Of a stretch of DNA of 64,000 nt, positions 35,835-44,500 are shown piece after piece. Below the pieces are notes generated by a model. It made no database searches. It worked only from the letters and a program-made list of their open reading frames with translations, and was not told where the DNA came from. The position numbers and the translations under genes were made by a program. The stretch is from Microbacterium sp. A20 (GTDB taxonomy: Bacteria > Actinomycetota > Actinomycetes > Actinomycetales > Microbacteriaceae). The DNA lies in the NCBI RefSeq assembly GCF_004794515.1, contig NZ_SSDF01000043.1:1-64000 (forward strand). The letters are read 5' to 3'. Position 1 is the stretch's first letter; each line of letters opens with the position of its first letter.

Positions 35835-38465
35835 TCACCGCTGCTGGGCCCCCAGTGTCGCGCTGTTGGCGGGGAGTCGCGATACCGAGGCCACATCCGC
35901 CGGTACGGGCACCGCCCCCGATGCCTGACCCGGCGTCCGGGGGGTCAGCAGCGCGTACCCGGAACCGACGATGCTCGGGCCTTCGATGAACTGCGACCGA
36001 CGATCGTGCCCGGTCGCTGCGGTGAAGGCCGCGAGCGTATCGGTGACCGCCGGGTCCCTCGACACCGCGCCCCGGGACCATGCCGAGAACCATCGCGGAG
36101 TGCCCGGCGCTGCACGGTGGTAGAGGTTGCCGTCGATACTCGACACCATCTGCGCACCGGTGAACACCAGCGAGAAGTCCTGCACGCACACGAGACAGTT
36201 GCCGGCGCTCTCCGCCATGACATTGTTCGACACCACGGTGTTCCGAACGATCCAGGGCGCCAGCGGCGCGTACCGCGTGCGGGGGTCGTGCCCCGCGGCG
36301 TTCGGGTCGGACGCGCGGCGCGAGTCCTGCCCGATGCTGATGTTGCGGTTCGCGTTCCCGACGAACGTGTTGTTCCAGATCTTCACATTGCCGGAGTTGA
36401 GCACGAAGAGGCCGAAGTCTCCGTTCCGGGCGATGATGTTGTCGGCGACCACCGCACGTTCGGACAGTTCGACCATCAGGCCGTGACCGGTGTTGCCGAT
36501 CACGTCGTTACCGGTGAAGGCGATGTCGAGGACCGACTCGTCGAACCACGGTCCGCGCCCCTTGTTCCCGGTGAACGCGCTGTCCGTCACGGTCACCTTC
36601 TGCGTTCGCGTGACCTTGAATGCACCCGACACCGGAGAGTGGTTGAAGCCCTCCGAGTTGTTGCCGGTGGAGAGCATCTGCGTCACCTTGAGCCCGTCGG
36701 CCTGGGAGGCGCCGCCACCCAGCAGTCCGTTGCCGATCAACGACACCCGGGTCAGGGTGGTGCGCGGAGACCACGAGTAGAAGCCGGTCGTGGAGTTGTC
36801 GCGGATCGTCACATCCGTGAGCGACACGTCGGCAGCCGCCGCGATCACCGTGCCCATCTCGGGAACGGAGGTGGCGTATCGACGGACACCGATCCCCCGG
36901 ATCTCCGACCCGACCGAACGGATCGAGAGGGCCTGCGAGAGTACGCCCGCCTCGACCGTCTTACCCGTGGGGTTCGTGCCGATCACGAGTCGCTTCGCCG
37001 CGTCATCGACGTAGAACGTCCCCGCCTTCACCTGCGCTGCGGTGGCGACCTCGCTCAGCTGCACGCCTGCCACCCAGACCTGGTCCGGATGAGCGGCCAT
37101 GGGACGCGCCGGGTCGATGAAGCGCCAGTCGGCCTGGGTGTAGTCGGGGGCACCCTTGACGTAGGTCGGGCTGGAGTCGAGCTTGGTCGTCCAGCCGTCG
37201 ACCACCCAGGTGCTTCCTGATGCCTTCCACCCGGTGACCGACTTCGCCCCGTCGAGCCAGACCGCCTCGTTCGACGCCGGCTGGATGGTGACCTTCTTCT
37301 GCGGCGGGATCACGACCTGCTCGTGATAGGTGCCCCCACGCAGAACAATGGTGCCGCCGTTCGGGACCAGACGCAGCGCGGCGCCGATCGTCTTGACCGG
37401 TGAGTTCTTGGTGCCGGCAGCGCCGTCCGATCCCGAGGGCGCGGCATAGATCGCCGTCGCCGGAGCCTCGTAGGAGAGGGAGCCGGGGACTCGTGCGCCC
37501 GGTTCGCCACGCACGCCTGCCGGCGTGGCCGGTGCCGGTGCCGGAGCAGGGACCGGAGCGGGAGCCGGAGCGGGAGCCGGAGCGGGGGCCGGAGCGGGGG
37601 CCGGGGCAGGCGTCGGTTTCGGGGTCGGGGTCGGCGCAGGAGCCGGAGCAGCGACGGCGGTGGCGCGGATGTCATCGATACCGACGGGCACCGCCGACTT
37701 CGCCCCGGAAGAGGTATAGAGCGCGAAGGCGTAGCCACCGGGCTTCTGGATGCGGGTGGAGGAGGCATCCGTGTGCGACACCTGCCACGCCGTCGGCTCC
37801 GCGGTACCGGAGACCCACGCCTTCGCCGAGAGGGCGACCGGGTTGGTACCGGTCACGCGAAGCGCCACGTCGAGCGAGGTTCCACTCTTCACGGTCAACG
37901 GCAGGCGGCGCTCAGCGAGGTTCTGCACTCCGGTGAGGTCGGTGAGTCGCACGACGGACACGTAGGCCGAGCCATCAGGATGGACGCGCACCCGCACCGC
38001 GTACGAATCCTTGCCGGAGACGCGGACCGCCTGGGCCAGATAGAGCGGCCCGCCGACGGGGAGCTTCGGGATGGAGAGCGAGAATCGGCTGTCGACGTCG
38101 GCAGCAGAGACGCCGGCGACGCTCGCACGGGCGGTGATCCCCGGCTTGCGGCTGGCGAGCAGCGCCACATCTCCCGTGACGCTGGAGGAGCCTTCGACGA
38201 CGCGCCACGCGCCGACGGCCGACGAACCCCATCCGGCACCGACGGTGCGGTCCATGTTGTCGTCGATGACGGGAGCCGGAGCCGCCGCTGCAGGGCGCGC
38301 CGCTGCCGGGGAGACGTCTGCCGAAGCGGACGCCGGCACCGACGTCAGCGCGGCGGTGACCCCCAGCACGGCGGCGAGAGCACCCGCGACCGCCCGCCGG
38401 GGGCGCTGTCGGAGCCGAGAGGAGGTCCCCCGAGAAGGGGGGAGCACAAGGAACGGAAAGGACAT
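35835..38465 (-). CDS. Secreted right-handed beta-helix protein with N-terminal beta-sandwich module
   Basis: A protein of about 876 residues. The signal peptide (RRAVAGALAAVLGVTAALT...) ends near ASAS. Residues about 60-270 are a beta-sandwich starting DNMDRTVGAGWGSSAVGAW, also found twice in the PKD protein at 41-46 kb. An Ala-Pro linker of about 45 residues follows, then a parallel beta-helix (from YAAPSGSDGAAGTKNSPVKT) with repeated short Asn/Gly turns such as NNTFVG and NVIGNTGHG. Such folds are typical of polysaccharide lyases, epimerases or glycan-binding proteins. ATG 38465 is used, giving a normal signal peptide. Action on the locus polymer is inference. Confidence 0.85.
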   Translation of the reverse strand: MSFPFLVLPPSRGTSSRLRQRPRRAVAGALAAVLGVTAALTSVPASASADVSPAAARPAAAAPAPVIDDNMDRTVGAGWGSSAVGAWRVVEGSSSVTGDVALLASRKPGITARASVAGVSAADVDSRFSLSIPKLPVGGPLYLAQAVRVSGKDSYAVRVRVHPDGSAYVSVVRLTDLTGVQNLAERRLPLTVKSGTSLDVALRVTGTNPVALSAKAWVSGTAEPTAWQVSHTDASSTRIQKPGGYAFALYTSSGAKSAVPVGIDDIRATAVAAPAPAPTPTPKPTPAPAPAPAPAPAPAPAPAPVPAPAPAPATPAGVRGEPGARVPGSLSYEAPATAIYAAPSGSDGAAGTKNSPVKTIGAALRLVPNGGTIVLRGGTYHEQVVIPPQKKVTIQPASNEAVWLDGAKSVTGWKASGSTWVVDGWTTKLDSSPTYVKGAPDYTQADWRFIDPARPMAAHPDQVWVAGVQLSEVATAAQVKAGTFYVDDAAKRLVIGTNPTGKTVEAGVLSQALSIRSVGSEIRGIGVRRYATSVPEMGTVIAAAADVSLTDVTIRDNSTTGFYSWSPRTTLTRVSLIGNGLLGGGASQADGLKVTQMLSTGNNSEGFNHSPVSGAFKVTRTQKVTVTDSAFTGNKGRGPWFDESVLDIAFTGNDVIGNTGHGLMVELSERAVVADNIIARNGDFGLFVLNSGNVKIWNNTFVGNANRNISIGQDSRRASDPNAAGHDPRTRYAPLAPWIVRNTVVSNNVMAESAGNCLVCVQDFSLVFTGAQMVSSIDGNLYHRAAPGTPRWFSAWSRGAVSRDPAVTDTLAAFTAATGHDRRSQFIEGPSIVGSGYALLTPRTPGQASGAVPVPADVASVSRLPANSATLGAQQR
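37536..37650 (-). repeat. Ala-Pro microrepeat
   Basis: An imperfect 6/12-bp repeat of the type GCCGGAGCGGGA, encoding alternating Ala-Pro in the linker between beta-sandwich and beta-helix. Such tracts can change length by slippage in frame. Confidence 0.8.
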
Positions 38466-38650
38466 GATGTCACCGTTTTCTGGGGCAGGTTCTACGATCA
38501 ACCAGCACCTCGCCGCTGTTTACACCCCGGCGGTGAAGTGCGAGTCCCCCTCGCAACTCATGAAGAGTAACCGGCTCGGGAGGCAAAGACAAACGGACCG
38601 CGCCTTCCGACCGATATACACGCCATGATGGCGTGGACCGTGCTCCGCGG

Positions 38651-40003
38651 TCAATCGCTGTAGTACTCGCTGCGATGCCGATCGGGGCGAGCCCTGTTCA
38701 GCACCGTCCCGAGGATGCGGGCACCGCCGGATTCCAGCGACTTGATGCTCTTCGTCAGCGCAGCACGGCGGGTCTTGGTCGCATCGACGACGAGGATGAC
38801 GCCGTCGGTCTGCGTGGCGAAGAGGTTCGCGTCCGCGACGCTCAGCGTCGGTGGCGAATCGATCACGACATAGTCGTACTCCGCCGCGGCGAAATCGAGC
38901 AGCTGCGCCATGCGCGACGACGTGAGCAGCTCGGCGGGATTGGGCGGCACCGTGCCGGCGGGGAGGATGTCCAGAGTGCTGTCGGCGACGCTGTGCTTGG
39001 CCACCTCGAACTCGACCTCGTCCAGCAGAACACTCGTGAGACCGATCGAGCCGTCGATGCCGGCGTGCTCGTGCGCTCGTGGACGGCGCATGTCGGCGTC
39101 GATCAGCAGCACGGAGTTGCGGAGGCCCGCGAGCGTCATGGCCAGGTTCACCGATACCGTCGACTTGCCCTCGGCCGGCATGCCAGAGGTGACCAGGAGC
39201 ACCTTCACGCGCGACGACACGTTCGCGTAGGCGAGCGCGGAGCGGATGCGGCGGAACTCCTCCGACGTGTGTCCGAGCGGCTCCTGCGCCACGGCGATGC
39301 CGCGCGTCGCCAGCAGCGCGGACTTCGAGACGACGCCCAGCACGGGGTCGCCCCCTGCCTGCGTGAGCGTCTCCTCGTTGCGCACTCGGGTGTCGAGCAC
39401 CCCGATCAGGATGGCGACGGCCAGACCGAGCACCCCGCCGAGAAAGCCGCCGAGAAGGGCATCACGAGGCTTGCTCGGTGTGAACTGGAACTCCGGCACC
39501 ACCGCGTCATCGATGACCTGGGCTGTGATCGTGGACTCGCCCTGCGGATCCTTGGGAGCCACGTCTTTGACGGCGACGATCAGCTGGTCTGCGACGGCGT
39601 TCGCCAGATCGGCCGAAGCTTCCGCGTCGTCCGCGATTCCGGTCACCCGGAGCGTGACCGTGCTCTGCGGGATCGAGACTTCGATGTCGCGGGCCAGGGC
39701 GCGCGGAGTGGTGTCGAGGTCGAGCTCTTCGATGACGGGCTCGAGCACCCGCGAGCTGGTGGCGAGCTGAGCGAAGGACAGCATCTGGCTCTGCGTGTAC
39801 ACCGACCCCTGGTTGAGATCGGAGGCACTGGTTCCCTGATTGAGAGCGAAGTACAGAGAGGTCGTCGCCTGGAAGAGCGGCGTCTGCAGGGACGCATATC
39901 CGTACGACCCCGCTGCGCCGAGAACAGCGGTCAGCACGATCAGCCACCAGAACTTGCGCAGCGAACTCGCGATGACGCGCAGACTGACCCGGCTCTCGCC
40001 CAT
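38651..40003 (-). CDS. Wzz-type chain-length regulator fused to BY-family tyrosine kinase
   Basis: A 450-residue protein. It has an N-terminal Wzz domain with TM1 (about residues 19-37), an extracytoplasmic domain, and TM2 (about 178-200), fused to a cytoplasmic P-loop kinase. Seen are Walker A MPAEGKST, Walker A' LLIDADMRRP and Walker B YVVIDSPP. The C-terminal tail RSEYYSD carries only two adjacent Tyr for autophosphorylation, fewer than in Wzc. It controls polymer length and export with Wzy. ATG 40003 is used; it has -10 TAGAAT (minus strand, 40035-40030) and a short leader with TGGGGAA/GGGGGAA. The phosphatase partner is likely the gene at 47083. Confidence 0.93.
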   Translation of the reverse strand: MGESRVSLRVIASSLRKFWWLIVLTAVLGAAGSYGYASLQTPLFQATTSLYFALNQGTSASDLNQGSVYTQSQMLSFAQLATSSRVLEPVIEELDLDTTPRALARDIEVSIPQSTVTLRVTGIADDAEASADLANAVADQLIVAVKDVAPKDPQGESTITAQVIDDAVVPEFQFTPSKPRDALLGGFLGGVLGLAVAILIGVLDTRVRNEETLTQAGGDPVLGVVSKSALLATRGIAVAQEPLGHTSEEFRRIRSALAYANVSSRVKVLLVTSGMPAEGKSTVSVNLAMTLAGLRNSVLLIDADMRRPRAHEHAGIDGSIGLTSVLLDEVEFEVAKHSVADSTLDILPAGTVPPNPAELLTSSRMAQLLDFAAAEYDYVVIDSPPTLSVADANLFATQTDGVILVVDATKTRRAALTKSIKSLESGGARILGTVLNRARPDRHRSEYYSD

Positions 40004-40035
40004 GGTTCCCCATTCCCCCTGAGATTTCGATTCTA
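40004..40035 (-). promoter_or_regulatory. Promoter and short G-rich leader of the Wzz/kinase gene
   Basis: -10 TAGAAT (40035-40030) is followed by a leader of about 20 nt with AGGGGGAA then TGGGGAACC directly before the ATG. It carries the TGGGGA word shared by other leaders in the locus but forms no hairpin that I can see. Confidence 0.5.
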
Positions 40036-40058
40036 GATGAGTCAACGTTTCGCCAGCC

Positions 40059-41369
40059 TCACGATTGTGGATGCGACGGCCGGGCACTGCTCGGCAGTCG
40101 CATCCCCTCCGAGGCACCGATGTCGACGCCCGCGACTTCCTCGTCTGTCCCCCCGAGCCTGGCCGCGTCTCTGGCCCAGGTGATGGCGAGACCGACGCAG
40201 AACCAGAGGAACATGCTGTACTGCGTGATGAGGGCCACGACCACCAGGCTCGGGAGCTGCCCGACGACCGCGAGCGCGGCCGGGCTTCGCGTCGAACGCC
40301 TCAGCGCCGTCCACGCAGCGCAGACGACCGCGGCCATGATGAGGAAGGTCGGCACGTACCCGTACCGGAGCAGGGTGAGGACGAGCGCGTTGTCGACGGA
40401 TCGGGCGAAGTAGCCGAGGTAGTAGTCGCCCGAGACGAGGGAATGCCAGTCGCCCGGGTTGCCGAAGACCTGCACCTGTTCGAGGAGCACGAGCAGATCG
40501 GTCCGATAGTCCGCGCTCCCGCCCGCCTCTTCCCCGGCTGCTCCGAAGACGGTGTCGATGATGGGGATGACGATGGCCGTTCCGATCGCGCCGGCCACGG
40601 CGACCGTCACCCGGAAGCGGGTGGAGACGCCGACGATCAGGAACGTGGACAGGACGAGCGTGAGCACGAGCGTGAGCAGACCCACGCGGCTGAAGGTGAG
40701 GACCGTCGCCACCGCGATGATCACCACCCCGCTGATCTTCGGGAGGAGTCGCCACCGGGTCGCGACGACGAAGGCCGACGACATCGCCAGGGCCGCGCCG
40801 AGCGCGATCGAGTGTCCGAATGCTCCTTCCGCTCTCAGCACTCCCCCGCGTTCCTGCAACGGGCTCCAGGTGTCGTAGACGACCCCGGACCCCGGGATGA
40901 GCACGAACGGGTTGAACGATGTGAAGAACTCCACGACGGCGAGCGCCGCGGCGATGACGGCGACGACAGCGATCGTCGAGGTCACCCACGCGGTTCCGAC
41001 CCGGGCGAGCACCACCCGGCCCCAGATGTACGGGATGACCCATTCGAGCAGTGCGGCGACGAGAGAAGCGAGGTCCACCGAGCCGAAGGCGTACAGGCCG
41101 ACGATGACGACGATGAACACCGCGACCCAGGCGTCGGCCGCCCGCAACGGCACGATCGACCAGTTGACGACGATCAGCAGCGCCGTGAGGAGAGTGATCG
41201 CGGCCCAGTAGAAGCTGATGTTCACCCCCACCCAGAGGGGGACGAAGAAGAGCACGCACGCCCAGACGGCGAACGCCGCTCGGGGCATCATCCGGAGAAC
41301 CAGGACGACGAGGGCCAGTGCGGCGAGACCTCCGACTGCGAGGAGCACGATCGGAACAGCAGTGGCCAT
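40059..41369 (-). CDS. Wzy-like / O-antigen ligase-like polymerase
   Basis: A 436-residue protein with about 11-12 membrane helices. A large loop near residues 285-335 (GSADYRTDLLVLLEQVQVFGNPG...) holds Arg and Asp residues typical of the O-antigen ligase/polymerase domain. It would join lipid-linked repeats outside the membrane. -10 TAGGAT (minus strand, 41383-41378) is 8 nt before the ATG, so the leader is near zero, unlike the hairpin-bearing leaders around it. Confidence 0.85.
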   Translation of the reverse strand: MATAVPIVLLAVGGLAALALVVLVLRMMPRAAFAVWACVLFFVPLWVGVNISFYWAAITLLTALLIVVNWSIVPLRAADAWVAVFIVVIVGLYAFGSVDLASLVAALLEWVIPYIWGRVVLARVGTAWVTSTIAVVAVIAAALAVVEFFTSFNPFVLIPGSGVVYDTWSPLQERGGVLRAEGAFGHSIALGAALAMSSAFVVATRWRLLPKISGVVIIAVATVLTFSRVGLLTLVLTLVLSTFLIVGVSTRFRVTVAVAGAIGTAIVIPIIDTVFGAAGEEAGGSADYRTDLLVLLEQVQVFGNPGDWHSLVSGDYYLGYFARSVDNALVLTLLRYGYVPTFLIMAAVVCAAWTALRRSTRSPAALAVVGQLPSLVVVALITQYSMFLWFCVGLAITWARDAARLGGTDEEVAGVDIGASEGMRLPSSARPSHPQS

Positions 41370-41490
41370 GCGTCAGGATCCTACTCGGGGGTGGTTGCGC
41401 TCAACGAATCTCATGAGCCTCCCCTCCCGCCGGCTGCGGCATGATCAATGTGTAACACGTCAGCGGGCAACGGCGAGTGAGGCACGCCCT

Positions 41491-41519
41491 CGGACGCCGG
41501 CTCGGGATGCCGGCGTCCG
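41491..41519 (-). terminator. Hairpin terminator after the PKD/LamG gene
   Basis: A perfect 10-bp stem (CGGACGCCGG / CCGGCGTCCG) with a 9-nt loop, 33 nt beyond the stop of the gene at 41552. No U tract is present. Confidence 0.65.
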
Positions 41520-41551
41520 GGAACGCACCTCACATGCGTCGCCTGATGCTG

Positions 41552-44500
41552 CTACGGGGCGGTCACCCGGAACGAGTCGAAGGAGACGCCGAGTGCCGCC
41601 GTCGCGTTCCCCGAGCGATTGCCGCTCAGTCCGACCGGCCCGGCCGCCTGCAACGGCGTCGCATCCGTGGTGTTGAGCTGCCAGTTGGCCGGCTCTGTGC
41701 CGCCCGTCGCCCAGATCTTCGCCGAGATCGCCGTCGGCGATGTGCCGGTGACGGAGACCTTCAGCGTGTACGAGGTGTTCGCCGAGAAGGCGAGCCCCGC
41801 CACGGGCTGCGCCAGCAGCACGGTGCCTTCGCGATGGGCCACGAGCCAGATCGTCCCGTCAGGACGGAGCCACGCACGCACCAGATACTTGCCTGCGGCC
41901 GACTGACGCGCGATGACACCCACGTAGGCGCCGCCGGTCGCCGGTGCCTGATCGACACGGAACTGCGTCTGGAGCACGGCGTCGGTGATGGACGTGGTGT
42001 TCAGCGTGGCGTGCCGCGTGTCCCCGGCGATCAGGGCCATCTTTCCCTGTCCGTCGGCGACGGTGGCCGCCGCCTGCGAGCCACCGGCGATCGACCAGGC
42101 ACCCCCGACAGCTGCGCTGCCCCACCCGGGACCGGAGGTCCGGTCGAACTCGTCACCGGCCAGCGGGGCGGGCTCGGGCTCGGGTTCCGGGTCCGGGTCG
42201 ACGGGAGCCGCGGCGACCGTGACCTGCTTGGTGGCGGTGTGCGTCGCCCCCTTGTTGTCGGTCACCGTGAGCGTCACCGTGTAGGTACCGGCTGCGGTGT
42301 AGGTGCGAGAGCTGGTCGCTCCCGACCCCGTCGTCCCGTCGCCGAAGTTCCAGGCGTAGGAGGCGATGGTGCCGTCCGAGTCGGTCGAGGCGTTGCCGTC
42401 GACGTTGACCGTCAGTGCCGCCGCGGTGGCGGAGAAGGCAGCCGTCGGCGCCACGTTGGTGGGCTCGGGTTCGGGCTCGGGCTCCGGCGCTGGGGCCCCG
42501 AGGTTCTTCAGCGTGAAGTTGTCGAAGCTCGCGAGGTTGCTCCCGGTGCCCGTACCGGAACGGTACGAGTACACCGTCGGCGCTCCGGCGACCTGCAGGG
42601 CCGCGGTCGCGTCGGTCGTCGACAGCTGCCAGCCGGCGGGTTCTGCGGCACCTCCCGCCCACAGCTTGGCGCGGATGGTCGTGGTCGACGAACCGGTCGT
42701 CTCCATCGCCAGGTTGAACGTGCTGCCGGCGGTCCAGGTGAGCCCCGCGACCGCAGTGCTGGCGATCGCCGTGCCGTTGCGCTGGATCACGAGCCACGTG
42801 GCCCCGTCAGCGCGATGCCACGCGAGAGCGCGATAGCCGTTCGAACCGGAGCGCCGCGCGCCGAGCCCCTCGTAGGCGACCCCTGTCGACGGCCCGGCGG
42901 ACAGCGTGTAGCTGATGCGCGCCGAGGTGTCGAGGAGAGACGTCCCCTGCAGGAGCATCTCGCGCGTCTCGCCCGGGGCGAGAGTGATCTTGCCCACTCC
43001 GTCGGCGACGGAGGTGACAGCAGCGGAACCGCTCATCGGCGCCCAGGTGCCACCCGCATCGGCTGCTCCCCAGCCGCTCGAGACCACACGGCCGAAGGAA
43101 TCGGACGCCGCGAACACCTGAGCCTGCGTCGTGACGGTCTTGGTGACGCTCGCCGTCCCGCCGAGGCTGTCGGTGACCGTCAGAGTGATGTCGTGCGCGC
43201 CCGCCTGGCTGTAGGTGTGGCCGGCGGTGGCTCCCGATCCGGCGGGAGTGCCGTCACCCCAGTTCCAGGAATAGGAGAGTGTGGCTCCGTCGGAGGCACT
43301 CGACCCCGCGGCGGAGACGTTCACCGTCATACCCGAAGCCGTCGACGTGAACGTCGCAACAGGGTCGGCGTGAGTGGTGACGGCCTGACGCGTGGTCGAC
43401 GCGGTGCCGCCACGGTTGTCGGTGACGGTCAGGGTCACCGTGCGCGTGCCCGCCGTGGCGTACACATGGCTGGCGACCTGACCGCTCGATGTGGTCCCGT
43501 CGCCCCAGTTCCATGCGTACGAGGCGATGGTGCCGTCGGAATCCGTGGATGCGGAGGCATCCGCCGAGACCGACAATCCCGTGCCGGTGACCTCGAAGGA
43601 CGCCGTCGGCAGCACGTTCGCCGCCTGGACCACGACCTGCTTCTCCGTCGTCGCGGCCAGCCCGTTGCTGTCCGTGACCGTGAGCTTCGCCGTGTAGGTT
43701 CCGGAGGCCGAGTACGTGTGCGACGCCGTCGCCCCGGAGGCCGTCGGAGACTCGTCACCGAAGTCCCACTTGTAGCCGGTGATCGTAGCCGAGCCGGCCG
43801 GAGCGGAAGCGCTCGCGTCGAAGGCCACATCGAGGTCCGTCGCGGTCGCCGTGAAGGAGGCGGTCGGGGCCTCGAAGCCCTTGCCGACGCCGTAGTGCGT
43901 CTGCACCTGAGCGGCGGTCAGTGCGTACGGGTAGACCGCGACCTCGTCGAGCGCTCCCTTGAAGTACTTGGAGCTCGGCGCCGAGGGCCAGCTGGTCAGG
44001 TTGTCCCCGCCGATGCGCCAGTACCCGAGGTAGTTCTCCGCGGTGGTGGCGGAGGCGTCGGATGCGACGAGCGTGCCGTCGATGAACAGCTTCATCCCGG
44101 CTGCGCTCTGCGTCGCCACAGCATGGTGCCAGTCGTTGTCGTTCAGCGCCGTGCTGTTCTGGATCGTCCGCGTGTTCCCGTCATAGGCGCCGAAGACGAG
44201 CCGACCGTTGTTGGTCATGTAGAGGTGACGGTCGTAGCTGGTGGAGTCCCCCGATGCTGCGCTCCCGTAGCCGAGCAGCTTTCCGCCGTTGGTGGTGTTG
44301 GTCTTGAACCACACCTCGGTCGAGAACTCGGCCGAAGCGGCTGCCCTGTTCGTGGTCGCGACCCGCCCTGACGACGTGCCGGTGAAGGTCGATGCTCCCG
44401 TCGCGGTGTTCTCGACACCGGACGTGGACGTCGTGACACCCGAACCGAAGACCGGCGTGTTCGTTCCCGCCCAGTCCTGTGCGGCATTGCCCAGCGGGTA

